From the NCBI RefSeq assembly GCF_003201975.1, contig NZ_QJJQ01000006.1:186001-250000 (forward strand): a stretch of 64,000 bases of DNA. Direction: 5' to 3'. The stretch is from Pseudogracilibacillus auburnensis. Lineage in GTDB: Bacteria; Bacillota; Bacilli; Bacillales; Amphibacillaceae. Each line of letters starts with the position of its first letter. The stretch's first letter is position 1. Under the pieces are notes generated by a model. The model worked only from the letters and a program-made list of their open reading frames with translations. It ran no database searches and had not been told where the DNA came from. This document shows, in pieces, positions 53,801-63,387 of this stretch. The position numbers and the translations under genes were made by a program.

Positions 53801-55465
53801 ATGAGTAGTCTTAAGGTTCAAAACATTCGTGCACCAAGAGGGAATGAGTTAACATGTAAAGGGTGGATTCAGGAAGCAGCAATGCGAATGCTAATGAACA
53901 ACTTAGATCCAGAAGTTGCAGAAAATCCTGATGACCTTGTTGTATATGGCGGGATCGGTAAAGCAGCAAGAAACTGGGAAAGCTATCATGCAATTATTAA
54001 CGAATTAAAAGAGTTAGAGAATGATGAAACGCTATTAATTCAATCTGGTAAGCCAGTTGGTAAATTCAGAACACATGAAAACTCTCCAAGAGTGTTAATT
54101 GCGAATTCTAACTTAGTTCCTGCATATGCGAACTGGGAACATTTTAATGAGTTAGATAAAGAAGGTCTTATGATGTACGGTCAAATGACGGCGGGAAGCT
54201 GGATTTATATTGGTGCACAAGGAATTCTCCAAGGTACGTATTTAAGCTTTGTTGAAGCTGGGAAGAAAGTATTCGGTAGCCCTGACTTGACGGGTAAATT
54301 TATTTTAACTGGTGGTATGGGCGGAATGAGTGGTGCTCAGCCACTAGCTGGTAAAATGGCTAAGGCTGTTATTTTAGTAGTAGAAGTTGACCGTAAACGA
54401 ATTGACAGAAAAATGAAAGAAGGATACTGTGACTATATTTGTGAAGATTTAGATGAAGCTTTAGATAAAGTAAAAGAATTAACAGAAAAAGGCGAGCCAG
54501 CCTCTATTGGACTAGTTGGGAACTGTGCCGACATTTTCCAAGAAATTCATGACCGTGGCATCGTTCCAGATATCGTTACAGACCAAACAAGTGCACATGA
54601 TCCAAGAAATGGTTATGTTCCAAGCGGCATGACATATGAAGAAGCATTACAATTAAGAGAAGAAGATCCAGATAAATATGAACGATTATCTTTAGAAACG
54701 ATTGCGAAGCATGTAAGAGCAATGTTAGCTTTACAAGATGCTGGAGCAGAAACATTTGATTATGGTAACAACATCCGTCATTATGCAAAAGAACAAGGAG
54801 TAGAAAATGCATTTGATTTCCCAGGATTTGTTCCAGCTTACTTACGTCCACTGTTCTGTGAAGGAAACGGACCTTTCCGCTGGGCTGCATTGTCAGGAAA
54901 TCCAGAAGATATTTATAAAACAGACCAATTAGCAAAAGAAATGTTTAAGGAAAACCAAGCATTAGTGAACTGGATTGATATGGCGCAAAAAATGGTAGAA
55001 TGGCAAGGATTACCAGCGAGGATTTGTTGGTTAGGTTATGGCGAGCGTCATAAATTTGCATTAAAAGTAAATGAAATGGTTGCAAGTGGTGAACTGAGTG
55101 CGCCAGTCGTATTTGGACGTGACCACTTGGACAGTGGATCTGTTGCCTCACCAAACCGTGAAACAGAATCAATGAAAGACGGAAGCGATGCAGTAGCAGA
55201 CTGGCCAATTTTAAACGCACTAGTAAACACAAGTGGAGGAGCAAGTTGGGTAAGTTTACATCACGGTGGTGGTGTTGGAATGGGATACTCTATTCATGCT
55301 GGTCAAGTATTAGTTGCTGATGGAACGAAAGAAGCGGCTGAGAAAATTGAGCGCGTCCTCGTTTCTGACCCTGGAATGGGAGTGATCAGACACGCAGATG
55401 CAGGTTACTCTAGAGCCCTAGAAGTTGCCGAAGAACGCGGTGTTCATATTCCAATGAAAAAGTAA
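53801..55465 (+). CDS. hutU: Urocanate hydratase (canonical)
   Basis: 554 residues with all usual urocanase motifs: [58 protein letters not shown], Cys409 in [31 protein letters not shown] and [11 protein letters not shown]. It adds water to urocanate, giving imidazolonepropionate, using NAD as a prosthetic electrophile. Unusually it lies outside the hutGHI operon, between acyl-CoA dehydrogenase and ETF genes. AAAAGGAGAGAT precedes the ATG. Given the divergent copy at 45870, this one is the likely functional urocanase of the cell. Confidence 0.95.
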   Translation: MSSLKVQNIRAPRGNELTCKGWIQEAAMRMLMNNLDPEVAENPDDLVVYGGIGKAARNWESYHAIINELKELENDETLLIQSGKPVGKFRTHENSPRVLIANSNLVPAYANWEHFNELDKEGLMMYGQMTAGSWIYIGAQGILQGTYLSFVEAGKKVFGSPDLTGKFILTGGMGGMSGAQPLAGKMAKAVILVVEVDRKRIDRKMKEGYCDYICEDLDEALDKVKELTEKGEPASIGLVGNCADIFQEIHDRGIVPDIVTDQTSAHDPRNGYVPSGMTYEEALQLREEDPDKYERLSLETIAKHVRAMLALQDAGAETFDYGNNIRHYAKEQGVENAFDFPGFVPAYLRPLFCEGNGPFRWAALSGNPEDIYKTDQLAKEMFKENQALVNWIDMAQKMVEWQGLPARICWLGYGERHKFALKVNEMVASGELSAPVVFGRDHLDSGSVASPNRETESMKDGSDAVADWPILNALVNTSGGASWVSLHHGGGVGMGYSIHAGQVLVADGTKEAAEKIERVLVSDPGMGVIRHADAGYSRALEVAEERGVHIPMKK

Positions 55466-55474
55466 GGAAGAAGG

Positions 55475-55528
55475 GAGAACTGGCCACCTAATTACTAAAA
55501 TATAAGTAAGTGAGCAGTTCTCTTTTTT
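55475..55528 (+). terminator. Terminator after hutU
   Basis: GAGAACTG and CAGTTCTC arms with a 32-base loop, followed by six T residues. Readthrough or a separate promoter would be needed for etfB. Confidence 0.7.
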
Positions 55529-55554
55529 AAATAAATTTAAAGGAGGAACTCCAT

Positions 55555-56328
55555 TTGAATATATACGTATTACTTAAAAAGACGTTTGATACGGAAGATA
55601 AGATCGTTATTAACAACGGAGAAATTGATGAAGGAGATGCTGAATTCATCATTAATCCATATGACGAGTATGCGGTTGAAGAAGCAATTATCCAGCGTGA
55701 TAAACATGGTGGTGAAGTAACAGTTGTAACAATTGGTGATGAAGATTCAGAAAGCCAATTACGTACAGCACTTGCCATGGGTGCAGACAAAGCAGTACTT
55801 ATTAACATAGAGGACGATCTTGAAGATGGGGATCAATTTACAACAACAAAAATTTTAGAGGCTTTTTTTGAAGGTAAAGAACCGGATCTTATTTTAGCTG
55901 GAAACGTTGCGATTGATGAAGCAAGTGGACAAGTCGGCCCACGTCTTGCAGAAAGACTAGACATTCCTTATGTGACTACAATTGTCGGCCTTGAAATGGA
56001 CGGTGAGACAGTTCACATTGAAAAAGATGTGGAAGGCGATGTCGAGAAAATTGAAGTGAACTTACCGCTCCTTGTAACTTGTCAACAAGGACTTAACGAG
56101 CCGCGCTACCCGTCTCTTCCGGGAATAATGAAAGCGAAAAGAAAACCTTTGGAAGAACTGGAAATCGATGATCTTGATTTAGAGGAAGACGAATTGGAAC
56201 CAAAAACGGAAACTGTGAACCGGTTCTTACCAGCAGAAAAGTCAGCTGGGCGTATTTTAGAAGGGGAAATGGATGATCAGGTAAAAGAACTTATTTCCTT
56301 GTTAAAGAATGAAGCAAAAGTACTCTAA
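55555..56328 (+). CDS. etfB: Electron transfer flavoprotein beta subunit
   Basis: 257 residues. ETF-beta fold with INPYDEYAVEEAIIQRDKHG near 33-52, RTALAMGADKAVLI and the AMP-site segment VAIDEASGQVGPRLAERL; LEPRYPSLPGIMKAKRK-like NEPRYPSLPGIMKAKRK is the family signature. It accepts electrons from the acyl-CoA dehydrogenase together with EtfA. The start is a TTG at 55555, eight bases after AGGAGG. Confidence 0.93.
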   Translation: MNIYVLLKKTFDTEDKIVINNGEIDEGDAEFIINPYDEYAVEEAIIQRDKHGGEVTVVTIGDEDSESQLRTALAMGADKAVLINIEDDLEDGDQFTTTKILEAFFEGKEPDLILAGNVAIDEASGQVGPRLAERLDIPYVTTIVGLEMDGETVHIEKDVEGDVEKIEVNLPLLVTCQQGLNEPRYPSLPGIMKAKRKPLEELEIDDLDLEEDELEPKTETVNRFLPAEKSAGRILEGEMDDQVKELISLLKNEAKVL

Positions 56329-56354
56329 ATTTACGTAAAGAAAGGAACATTACG

Positions 56355-57335
56355 ATGAGTAAACCGATTTTAGTTATAGGTGAATTAGCGGGTCAAGAAC
56401 TTAGAAATGTTAGTTTTGAAGCAATTGCAGCCGCCAAACAAATAAATGTTGATGCAGAGATAGTCGCCGTTTTATTGGGCGAAGGAGCACTGGAAGTAAG
56501 TGCACAGACAATGATTCAGCACGGTGCAGATCGTGTGATCACAGTGGAGCATGCTAATTTGGAAAATTATACATCAGAAGGTTACGGACAAGCATTGCTT
56601 AAAATTATTGAGGAAGAAGATCCGTACGGTGTTGTTATGGGGCATACGGCGATCGGAAAAGATCTAACACCGAAAATAGCTGCACGCCTTGATACAGGAC
56701 TTATATCAGACGTTGTTAGCATCGAAAAAGAAGATAATCAGGAAGTTTTTGTACGACCAATTTATTCGGGTAAAGCTTTTGAGAAAAAGACGTTTAAAAA
56801 AGGACTCACTTTCATTACGATCCGTCCGAATAATATTGCGATGTTGGAAAGAGACGAAAGTCGTACAGGTGCAGTAGAAGCGAAGGACATTGATATTAAA
56901 AACTTGCGGACGATGGTAAAAGAAATTATTCGTAAACAAGCGGAAGGTGTCGATATGTCTGAGGCGAACGTTATCATTGCGGGTGGTCGTGGTGTGAAAA
57001 GTGCCGATGGGTTTAAGCAGCTTTATGAGTTGGCAGAAGTGCTAGGTGGTGCTGTTGGTGCATCACGTGGTGCATGTGATGCCGAGTACTGTGATTATTC
57101 TTTGCAGATCGGACAAACAGGAAAAGTAGTTACACCTGACTTGTATATTGCTATTGGAATTTCTGGTGCGATTCAGCATTTGGCAGGGATGTCGAACTCA
57201 AAAGTGATTGTCGCAATTAATAAAGATCCAGAAGCGAATATTTTTAATGTCGCCGATTATGGCATTGTCGGGGATCTCTTTGATGTCGTGCCTAAATTGA
57301 CGGAACAATTAAAGGTGGAAGGTGTGCAAGCTTAA
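56355..57335 (+). CDS. etfA: Electron transfer flavoprotein alpha subunit
   Basis: 326 residues. The C-terminal FAD domain has GGRGVKSADGFKQLYELA, GAVGASRGACDAEY, QIGQTGKVVTPDLYIAIGIS and AINKDPEANIFNVADYGIVG, all standard. It binds the redox FAD of the ETF heterodimer. It starts 26 bases after etfB behind AAAGGAAC. This locus-specific ETF is separate from any beta-oxidation cluster. Confidence 0.95.
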   Translation: MSKPILVIGELAGQELRNVSFEAIAAAKQINVDAEIVAVLLGEGALEVSAQTMIQHGADRVITVEHANLENYTSEGYGQALLKIIEEEDPYGVVMGHTAIGKDLTPKIAARLDTGLISDVVSIEKEDNQEVFVRPIYSGKAFEKKTFKKGLTFITIRPNNIAMLERDESRTGAVEAKDIDIKNLRTMVKEIIRKQAEGVDMSEANVIIAGGRGVKSADGFKQLYELAEVLGGAVGASRGACDAEYCDYSLQIGQTGKVVTPDLYIAIGISGAIQHLAGMSNSKVIVAINKDPEANIFNVADYGIVGDLFDVVPKLTEQLKVEGVQA

Positions 57336-57433
57336 TAAAATGAAAAACTGTTCATGATGATGTTCGCTGAAACGGTTTGTTTTGGCGTACATCTCGTTAA
57401 GTGGCTATTTCTTGTCTTAAGTGAGGTAAAAAA

Positions 57434-59551
57434 ATGAATACATTTTTAATGATTAATTTAATCACATTTATTATCGTAACATTTTACGGTTTATTTTTAT
57501 TCGGAAAAGCGGTCGCAACACGGATTACGTATATGAAGCTTGGGAAAAAATCGGAATTCGATCTTGCTTTAAACAAGCGGCTACGTGATATTTGGTTCAT
57601 CGTTTTCGGTCAATCGAAGTTGCTCAAAGATAAGAAATCTGGCTTGATTCATGTGATGATGTTTTACGGATTTATTCTCGTACAATTCGGTGCGATTGAT
57701 ATGTTCGTTAAAGGTCTTGCGCCTGGGAACCATTTACCGCTTGGTCTGCTGTACCCTGGCTTTACTTTTTTTCAAGAGCTTGTAACGCTTACGATTTTAG
57801 TCGCAGTTGTTTGGGCATTTTACCGCCGATATATTGAAAAACTAGTCCGATTGAAGCGAGGATTTTACGCAGGGATCGTTTTGCTTTTCATTGGAACGCT
57901 TATGATCTCGGTATTGTTCGGTAACGGAATGCTGCAAATATGGTTAGGGGAAGCAGCGACTTGGACAGAGCCAGTAGCAAGTGTTATTGCGCTCGGATTT
58001 AGTTGGTTGCCACCTACAGCCGCAATGGTGTTATTTTTCATAGCTTGGTGGATTCATACTGTTACGATTCTAGCATTCTTAGTGTATATCCCCCAGTCAA
58101 AACATGCCCACTTAATTGCTGGTCCAGTGAATGTGTTTTTAAGTAAACGCATACCTGGAAAAATGAAAACAATCAGCTTTGATTTTGATGAGGATACCGA
58201 TGAAGAAGAAATTTCCTTCGGCGTCGGGAAAGTTGAAGATTTTGATCAACGTCAGATGTTGGATTTTTATGCGTGTGTGGAATGTGGGCGCTGTACGAGT
58301 GTATGTCCAGCGGCAACGACAGGGAAAATGTTGTCGCCAATGGATATTATGATTAAATTACGCGATCATTTAAACGATAAAGGAGCAGCAGTTACTGGAA
58401 AAGCGCCTTGGGTACCAGCCTATGCATTTGGCAACAAAGGACCGAATAAGTATGCACATATGGAGCATGAAACCGCTGTAGCCGAAATCAATCAGATCAA
58501 CATGATTGGTGATATTATCACAGAGGAAGAGTTAGCAGGCTGTACGACTTGCCGAAATTGTGAAGACGCCTGTCCAGTAATGAATGAGCATGTCGGTCAA
58601 ATCATTGATATGCGAAGATATCTTGTGATGACAGAAGGAAAAATGGATCCGGAAGCACAGCGAGCGGTTATGAACATCGAGCGACAAGGAAATCCTTGGG
58701 GCTTATCGAAAAAAGACCGCATCAAATGGCGTGAGCTAGATGAGGATGTATACATCCCAACAGTGAAAGAGCTGAAGAAGGAAAAGCAAGAATTTGAATA
58801 CTTATTTTGGGTAAGTTCAATGGGTGCTTATGATAGTCGCAGTCAAAAGATTGCCATTGCCTTTGCGAAATTAATGAATAAGGCGGGGATAAGCTTTGCA
58901 ATTTTAGGAAACCGGGAGGCAAACTCAGGAGACACGGCACGCCGAATCGGAAATGAATTTTTATTCCAAGAAATTGCCGAGAAAAATATTAAGGAGTTTG
59001 AGAAAAATGAAGTGACGAAGATTGTCACGATTGATCCCCATGCATATAATATTTTTAAAAATGAGTATCCAGACTTTGGATTTAATGCGGAAGTTATCCA
59101 CCATACACAGATACTATACGATCTAGTGATGAACGGGAAATTAAGACCTAAGGGTCGGATTGAACATCGGCTTACGTATCATGATTCCTGTTATTTGGGA
59201 AGGTATAATGATGTCTATGATCCGCCACGCGAAGTTTTAAAAGCAATTCCTAGCCTTGAACTTGTTGAAATGGTTCGTACTCGCGACAACGGTATGTGCT
59301 GTGGAGCAGGCGGTGGCCTTATGTGGACGGAAGAGACAACAGGAAACCGAATTAACGTTGCTCGGACGGAGCAGGCTCTTGAAGTAAATCCAACGATGAT
59401 CTCTAGTGCTTGTCCGTTCTGTTTAACAATGTTGAGCGATGGAACGAAAGCAAAAGACGTCGACCAGGAAATTGGTACGATGGATGTCGCAGAAATACTC
59501 GCTCTCTCTGTGTTTAGTAGTGGAGAAAGTGTAAGTTCAAAATTAGTATAA
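57434..59551 (+). CDS. fadF: FadF-like membrane Fe-S oxidoreductase (ETF:quinone electron transfer)
   Basis: 705 residues, equal in length to Bacillus subtilis FadF (YwjF). The N-terminal 230 residues form five or six membrane helices of the nitrate-reductase-gamma type. Two 4Fe-4S motifs follow: CVECGRCTSVCP near 282 and CTTCRNCEDACP near 370. The C-terminal part has CCG-type heterodisulfide-reductase domains, with YHDSCYLGRYND and MCCGAGGGLMW. It should carry electrons from EtfAB to menaquinone, closing the acyl-CoA dehydrogenase route. It follows etfA by 98 bases and ends the block. Confidence 0.88.
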   Translation: MNTFLMINLITFIIVTFYGLFLFGKAVATRITYMKLGKKSEFDLALNKRLRDIWFIVFGQSKLLKDKKSGLIHVMMFYGFILVQFGAIDMFVKGLAPGNHLPLGLLYPGFTFFQELVTLTILVAVVWAFYRRYIEKLVRLKRGFYAGIVLLFIGTLMISVLFGNGMLQIWLGEAATWTEPVASVIALGFSWLPPTAAMVLFFIAWWIHTVTILAFLVYIPQSKHAHLIAGPVNVFLSKRIPGKMKTISFDFDEDTDEEEISFGVGKVEDFDQRQMLDFYACVECGRCTSVCPAATTGKMLSPMDIMIKLRDHLNDKGAAVTGKAPWVPAYAFGNKGPNKYAHMEHETAVAEINQINMIGDIITEEELAGCTTCRNCEDACPVMNEHVGQIIDMRRYLVMTEGKMDPEAQRAVMNIERQGNPWGLSKKDRIKWRELDEDVYIPTVKELKKEKQEFEYLFWVSSMGAYDSRSQKIAIAFAKLMNKAGISFAILGNREANSGDTARRIGNEFLFQEIAEKNIKEFEKNEVTKIVTIDPHAYNIFKNEYPDFGFNAEVIHHTQILYDLVMNGKLRPKGRIEHRLTYHDSCYLGRYNDVYDPPREVLKAIPSLELVEMVRTRDNGMCCGAGGGLMWTEETTGNRINVARTEQALEVNPTMISSACPFCLTMLSDGTKAKDVDQEIGTMDVAEILALSVFSSGESVSSKLV

Positions 59552-59668
59552 TGATATTCAAGTTGTTAAAGTAGCTACTAATGGCATACTTTAGCACATT
59601 TAATTTTTTATGAAACTTTTGTAGTCTTTTATTATGTTATTTTTTAATAATTGAATGATAATTTTATT

Positions 59669-59708
59669 ACTTCACTATCTTTTTAAATGGATAAGTGAAG
59701 TTTTTTTA
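59669..59708 (+). terminator. Terminator after fadF
   Basis: ACTTCACTATC and GGATAAGTGAAGT form a stem with one bulge, followed by seven T residues. From here to 59996 the sequence is AT-rich and shows no gene. Confidence 0.8.
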
Positions 59709-59996
59709 TAGAAAAATAGATGCATAACCTGCGATCATACAAATACAATCTAAATTATCCTATTAATATTCTGAATAAGATCTTAAAAATATTCTTTTTT
59801 CCATTTAAATCTATGATGAACACTTAACTAAAAAGCTATTTTGTATCCTTAGAACGAGGTAATCATAAAATTAGGCATACTTTTTACAGAATAATATAGA
59901 AAATAGTTCTAGATTTCTATTATCTTATCGATTATTGTTAGTATAGAATGTAATGAACAGGAAAAGTACTATTAAAGTTCGAAAGGTGTTGGTAAC

Positions 59997-60401
59997 ATGT
60001 GGACATGCAGTATGTGCGGGCGTGAATTTAAAAAGAAAAATCAATCCCATTATTGTAGGTCAATTAATTCAATTGATGAATATATTGTTCTTTATTCGCC
60101 AACAGAACAAGCAAAATTAAAGGAACTTCGAGAAATGATTAAAAATATTGCCCCCAATGCGGAAGAGAAAATTAGTTGGAAAATGCCCACATTTGTTCAA
60201 AATGGGAATCTTGTCCATTTTGCCATGCATCAAAATCATATAGGGTTTTATGTAGGCGCATCTACAGTTAAGGCTTTTGAAAATCAACTTGCATATTATA
60301 CGTTTTCAAAAGGCACCATCCAATTTCCAAAAAATGAACCATTACCATATCAATTAATCAAAGAGATGATTTTATTTAATATCGAAAAAAATAGGATATA
60401 A
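59997..60401 (+). CDS. DUF1801-like protein with N-terminal zinc-ribbon motif
   Basis: 134 residues. The first 20 hold CSMCGREFKKKNQSHYC, with Cys4, Cys7, His18 and Cys20 arranged like a small zinc site. The rest is a DUF1801 (YdhG-like) domain: AKLKELREMIKNIAPNAEEKISWKM is split into LKELREMIKNIAPNAEEKIS and WKMPTF, then HIGFYVGAS and the end GTIQFPKNEPLPYQLIKEMI. Bacillus relatives include a protein proposed as an iron chaperone. AAAGGTG lies eight bases before the ATG. Function uncertain; it stands alone between two terminators. Confidence 0.75.
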   Translation: MWTCSMCGREFKKKNQSHYCRSINSIDEYIVLYSPTEQAKLKELREMIKNIAPNAEEKISWKMPTFVQNGNLVHFAMHQNHIGFYVGASTVKAFENQLAYYTFSKGTIQFPKNEPLPYQLIKEMILFNIEKNRI

Positions 60402-60463
60402 AACGATATTGGAATATGTAATCGATTCTTTATATAAACCTACTATCTGGAGTGGAGACAGCT

Positions 60464-61081
60464 ATGTATATACCAAAACAATTTGAATTAAAAGATCTTG
60501 CTAAAAGATACCAAATAATAGAGGAAAATAGTTTTGCAACAGTCGTATCAACACATGAAGGACAACCATTTGCAACGCATTTACCTCTTTTATTGAATAA
60601 AGAGAATAATTTTTTGTATGGACATTTTGCAAAATCAAATCCGCAATGGACAGATATTGAGGGGCAAACTGTTCTAGTCATTTTTCAAGGACCACATTGT
60701 TATATATCTTCTTCATGGTATGAAACGAATCAAGCAGTCCCAACATGGAATTATGTTTCTGTCCATGTTTATGGAGAGGTGCAACTTATTGAAGCCGGTG
60801 AGGAATTAATAAAATCCTATCATGATATGGTCGAGAAATATGAAGCAGTGGACAGTTCTTTTAGAATAGAAAATTTGGATCAGCGATTTCTAGATAATAT
60901 GAATAAAGGTGTTCAAGGATTTAAAATAAACATAACAAAGATGGAAGGTCAAGCAAAACTAAGTCAGCATCACTCTACCCACCGTAAAAACTTAGTAATC
61001 ACTCAATTAGAAAAAAGTCCATATGAAGACGAAAAGAAAATTGCCAAATTAATGAGGGAAAATAGGAATAATAAAGACTAA
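60464..61081 (+). CDS. PaiB-like FMN-binding protein
   Basis: 205 residues. [20 protein letters not shown] and [20 protein letters not shown] open the PaiB split-barrel fold; [22 protein letters not shown] and [20 protein letters not shown] are family hallmarks. Bacillus PaiB was described as a negative regulator of protease and sporulation genes; the fold suggests flavin or heme binding. No paiA acetyltransferase gene is beside it. The ATG at 60464 is used, six bases after GTGGAG; the upstream GTG at 60452 lacks a site. Confidence 0.85.
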   Translation: MYIPKQFELKDLAKRYQIIEENSFATVVSTHEGQPFATHLPLLLNKENNFLYGHFAKSNPQWTDIEGQTVLVIFQGPHCYISSSWYETNQAVPTWNYVSVHVYGEVQLIEAGEELIKSYHDMVEKYEAVDSSFRIENLDQRFLDNMNKGVQGFKINITKMEGQAKLSQHHSTHRKNLVITQLEKSPYEDEKKIAKLMRENRNNKD

Positions 61082-61210
61082 TCAATCGAAAAAGATTTAT
61101 TAGGGAAAGTATTTTTCATTTAGTGAGCGCTTAATGATCAAGACAATTTTCCATATGTTCCTGTATGCATTCGATTAAAATGGATCATCAATAATGTTAT
61201 CCTTTTCAGG

Positions 61211-61245
61211 AGGCACAAAAAAATGGCTTGCTTTTTGTGCCTTTA
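61211..61245 (+). terminator. Terminator after the PaiB-like gene
   Basis: AGGCACAAAAA and TTTTTGTGCCT are perfect arms followed by TT. The remaining sequence to 61626 shows no gene. Confidence 0.75.
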
Positions 61246-61626
61246 GATTACTCTTTTATTTATGGAGATTTGAACGAAAATAGATTTACCTTCTTCCTAC
61301 AATAAGAATGGAACGATTTTTAACATTACTTTCACTCATCATGACTCCCCTTAGTTCAAAAAATTTACTCCCTATAGTTGTATTGTAAAGGTTTAATCCT
61401 AAATTCTTTTTTTGACATCATACTGATAATGACGAAAAATAAGCATCTTGAATTTAGATGTGTAAATTATTTACATGTTTTTTCGGGTTCAGGCGAGTCT
61501 TTTTCATTTTGGCTATGCCCATGTTTTCTAATCCTTATTATGATATATTTACAATGAAAGAAGGTAGTAAGGCAATAAAAGTTAATGAATTACTATATAT
61601 AAAAGGTAAAAATAGGAGGAGTTAGA

Positions 61627-62316
61627 TTGTTACAACAAATCTTGTTAGTAGAAGATGATGGATCGATTAGTGAAATGATAGAAAATTATTTAACGAAAGA
61701 AGGCTTTCATATTGTTCATGCAGAAGATGGGGTAAAAGCGATCGAGGCATTTCAAAATGAACGGTTTGATTTAGTGCTTTTAGATCTTATGTTACCGGAA
61801 TTAAATGGGATGGAATTTTTAAAAATTATTCGGCAGCGGAGTACTGTTCCGGTATTAATTGTTTCAGCAAAAGATAGTGATGTAGATAAGGCTTTAGGAT
61901 TAGGGTTTGGTGCAGATGATTATATCGCTAAACCATTTTCCATGATTGAACTTTTAGCACGAGTGAAGTCGGCAATACGGAGAGCCAATCAATATTCAAG
62001 TCCAGCTAAACAAGAGCCAATTTCTGTACATGAACTTACGCTTGATTTAGAAAATGTTCGTCTTGATAAAAAGGGAAAAGAAATCAAGCTAACGTTAAAA
62101 GAATGGGAGATTTTAAAACTGTTTTTTATGAATCAAAAGAAAGTTTTTACGAAAGAGCAACTATACCAATCAGTCTGGCAGGACGACTATTACGGTGATG
62201 AGAATATCATTAATGTACATATGAGAAGATTAAGAAAAAAAATTGAGGATAACCCGTCTAAACCGCGATATATCGAGACATTATGGGGAATCGGTTATCG
62301 GCTAGGAGAATTTTAA
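61627..62316 (+). CDS. OmpR/PhoB-type response regulator
   Basis: 229 residues. Receiver domain 1-120 with acidic Glu9-Asp10-Asp11, phospho-acceptor Asp53 in LVLLDLMLPE, and Lys in YIAKPFSM. C-terminal winged helix with KLTLKEWEILKLFFMNQKK and INVHMRRLRKKIED. It starts with TTG at 61627 behind AGGAGGAG and is followed without gap by the kinase gene. Probable target: the ABC transporter genes downstream, whose promoter carries tandem TAAGAATTA boxes. Confidence 0.93.
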   Translation: MLQQILLVEDDGSISEMIENYLTKEGFHIVHAEDGVKAIEAFQNERFDLVLLDLMLPELNGMEFLKIIRQRSTVPVLIVSAKDSDVDKALGLGFGADDYIAKPFSMIELLARVKSAIRRANQYSSPAKQEPISVHELTLDLENVRLDKKGKEIKLTLKEWEILKLFFMNQKKVFTKEQLYQSVWQDDYYGDENIINVHMRRLRKKIEDNPSKPRYIETLWGIGYRLGEF

Positions 62317-63246
62317 ATGGTTCTATTTCTTTTAGGGATAATCGTCATTTTACTTATAGCTAATTTGATTCAATATCGTGTAAAAAAAACGATCGAACGG
62401 GATATGGAGTATATAACAGCTAAACTAAATGAAATTGTTGATCAACATTCTTCAGAAAATGTACTTGTCGTTACTGACTATACTGCTTTAAAGTCTTTAT
62501 TAATAGCAATCAATCGATTACTCGGAAACTGGCAGCATACGTTTGTTCAATATACTAAGAAGGAACGGTCGATTAAAAAAATGCTAGCCAATGTATCCCA
62601 TGATTTAAAAACGCCATTGACTGTGGTACTTGGGTATATCGAAATGATGCAGAGGGATGAAATGCTATCAGATAAAGAAAGGAGCAGAATGCTAGCAAAA
62701 ATCCATCATAAAGTAATAGAAATTATCAAATTGATGAACACTTTTTTTGACTTAGCAAAGCTTGAAGCAGGAGATAAAAGAATTCCATTAACTCCTGTGA
62801 GTATGAATGAAGTTTGTAAAAGAAATATGTTGCAATTTTATGACTTAATCCAAGAAAAGGGACTAGAAGCGATCGTCGATATTGATGATGAATCGCTTTT
62901 TACATTAGGAAATGAAGAAGTATTTGATCGAGTATTACATAATTTGTTATCGAATGCCATTCGTTATGGTAGTGATGGAGGGGTAATTGGACTTCATTTG
63001 AGTAAAGACGAACAGCAAATATTCCTCAAAGTGTGGGATCAGGGACAAGGTATTGAAGAGAAGGATCAAGCACGTGTATTTGAAAGGTTGTTTACGCTTG
63101 ATGAAGCGAGGAATAAGTCCTTTCAAGGAAGTGGGCTTGGTTTGACGATTACAAAAAGACTTGTAGAAGAAATGGGTGGAAGCATCACTTTAGAAAGTGT
63201 TCCATATGAAAAGACTATTTTCACTATAACATTTAATAAACAATGA
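62317..63246 (+). CDS. Membrane histidine kinase
   Basis: 309 residues with one clear N-terminal membrane helix (2-20) and no extracellular sensor domain. HisKA has His95 in NVSHDLKTPLTVVLGY; ATPase boxes are NLLSNAIRYG, DQGQGI and GSGLGLTITKRL. Short kinases of this kind next to BcrA-type transporters sense antimicrobial peptides, often with the transporter's help. It begins immediately after the regulator stop codon. Confidence 0.92.
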   Translation: MVLFLLGIIVILLIANLIQYRVKKTIERDMEYITAKLNEIVDQHSSENVLVVTDYTALKSLLIAINRLLGNWQHTFVQYTKKERSIKKMLANVSHDLKTPLTVVLGYIEMMQRDEMLSDKERSRMLAKIHHKVIEIIKLMNTFFDLAKLEAGDKRIPLTPVSMNEVCKRNMLQFYDLIQEKGLEAIVDIDDESLFTLGNEEVFDRVLHNLLSNAIRYGSDGGVIGLHLSKDEQQIFLKVWDQGQGIEEKDQARVFERLFTLDEARNKSFQGSGLGLTITKRLVEEMGGSITLESVPYEKTIFTITFNKQ

Positions 63247-63300
63247 GATTCCCATTTTGGTAGATCGGTCATTTTTAAACTAGAAGTCTATAGTGAAAAC

Positions 63301-63354
63301 GTAAGAATTAAGTAAGAATTACGAAAGAAAAAAGAAATTTTGCTGCAATATAAT
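63301..63354 (+). promoter_or_regulatory. Promoter with tandem response-regulator boxes
   Basis: GTAAGAATTA occurs at 63301-63310 and 63312-63321, 11 bp apart, as in PhoB/OmpR-family sites. TATAAT lies at 63349-63354, so the boxes abut the -35 position, which itself is poor. This fits activation of the ABC transporter genes by the regulator at 61627. Confidence 0.65.
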
Positions 63355-63387
63355 AACATTAGCTGAAAGAAGGAAGGAGGAAATAGA

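Noticed and set aside
55048-55244. Minus-strand open frames inside hutU
   Set aside because: They are shadows of a highly conserved plus-strand gene and lack ribosome sites.
50984-59551. Ordinary fatty acid beta-oxidation cluster
   Set aside because: Acyl-CoA dehydrogenase and ETF are present, but ligase, enoyl hydratase, hydroxyacyl dehydrogenase and thiolase are missing and a urocanase gene lies in the middle.
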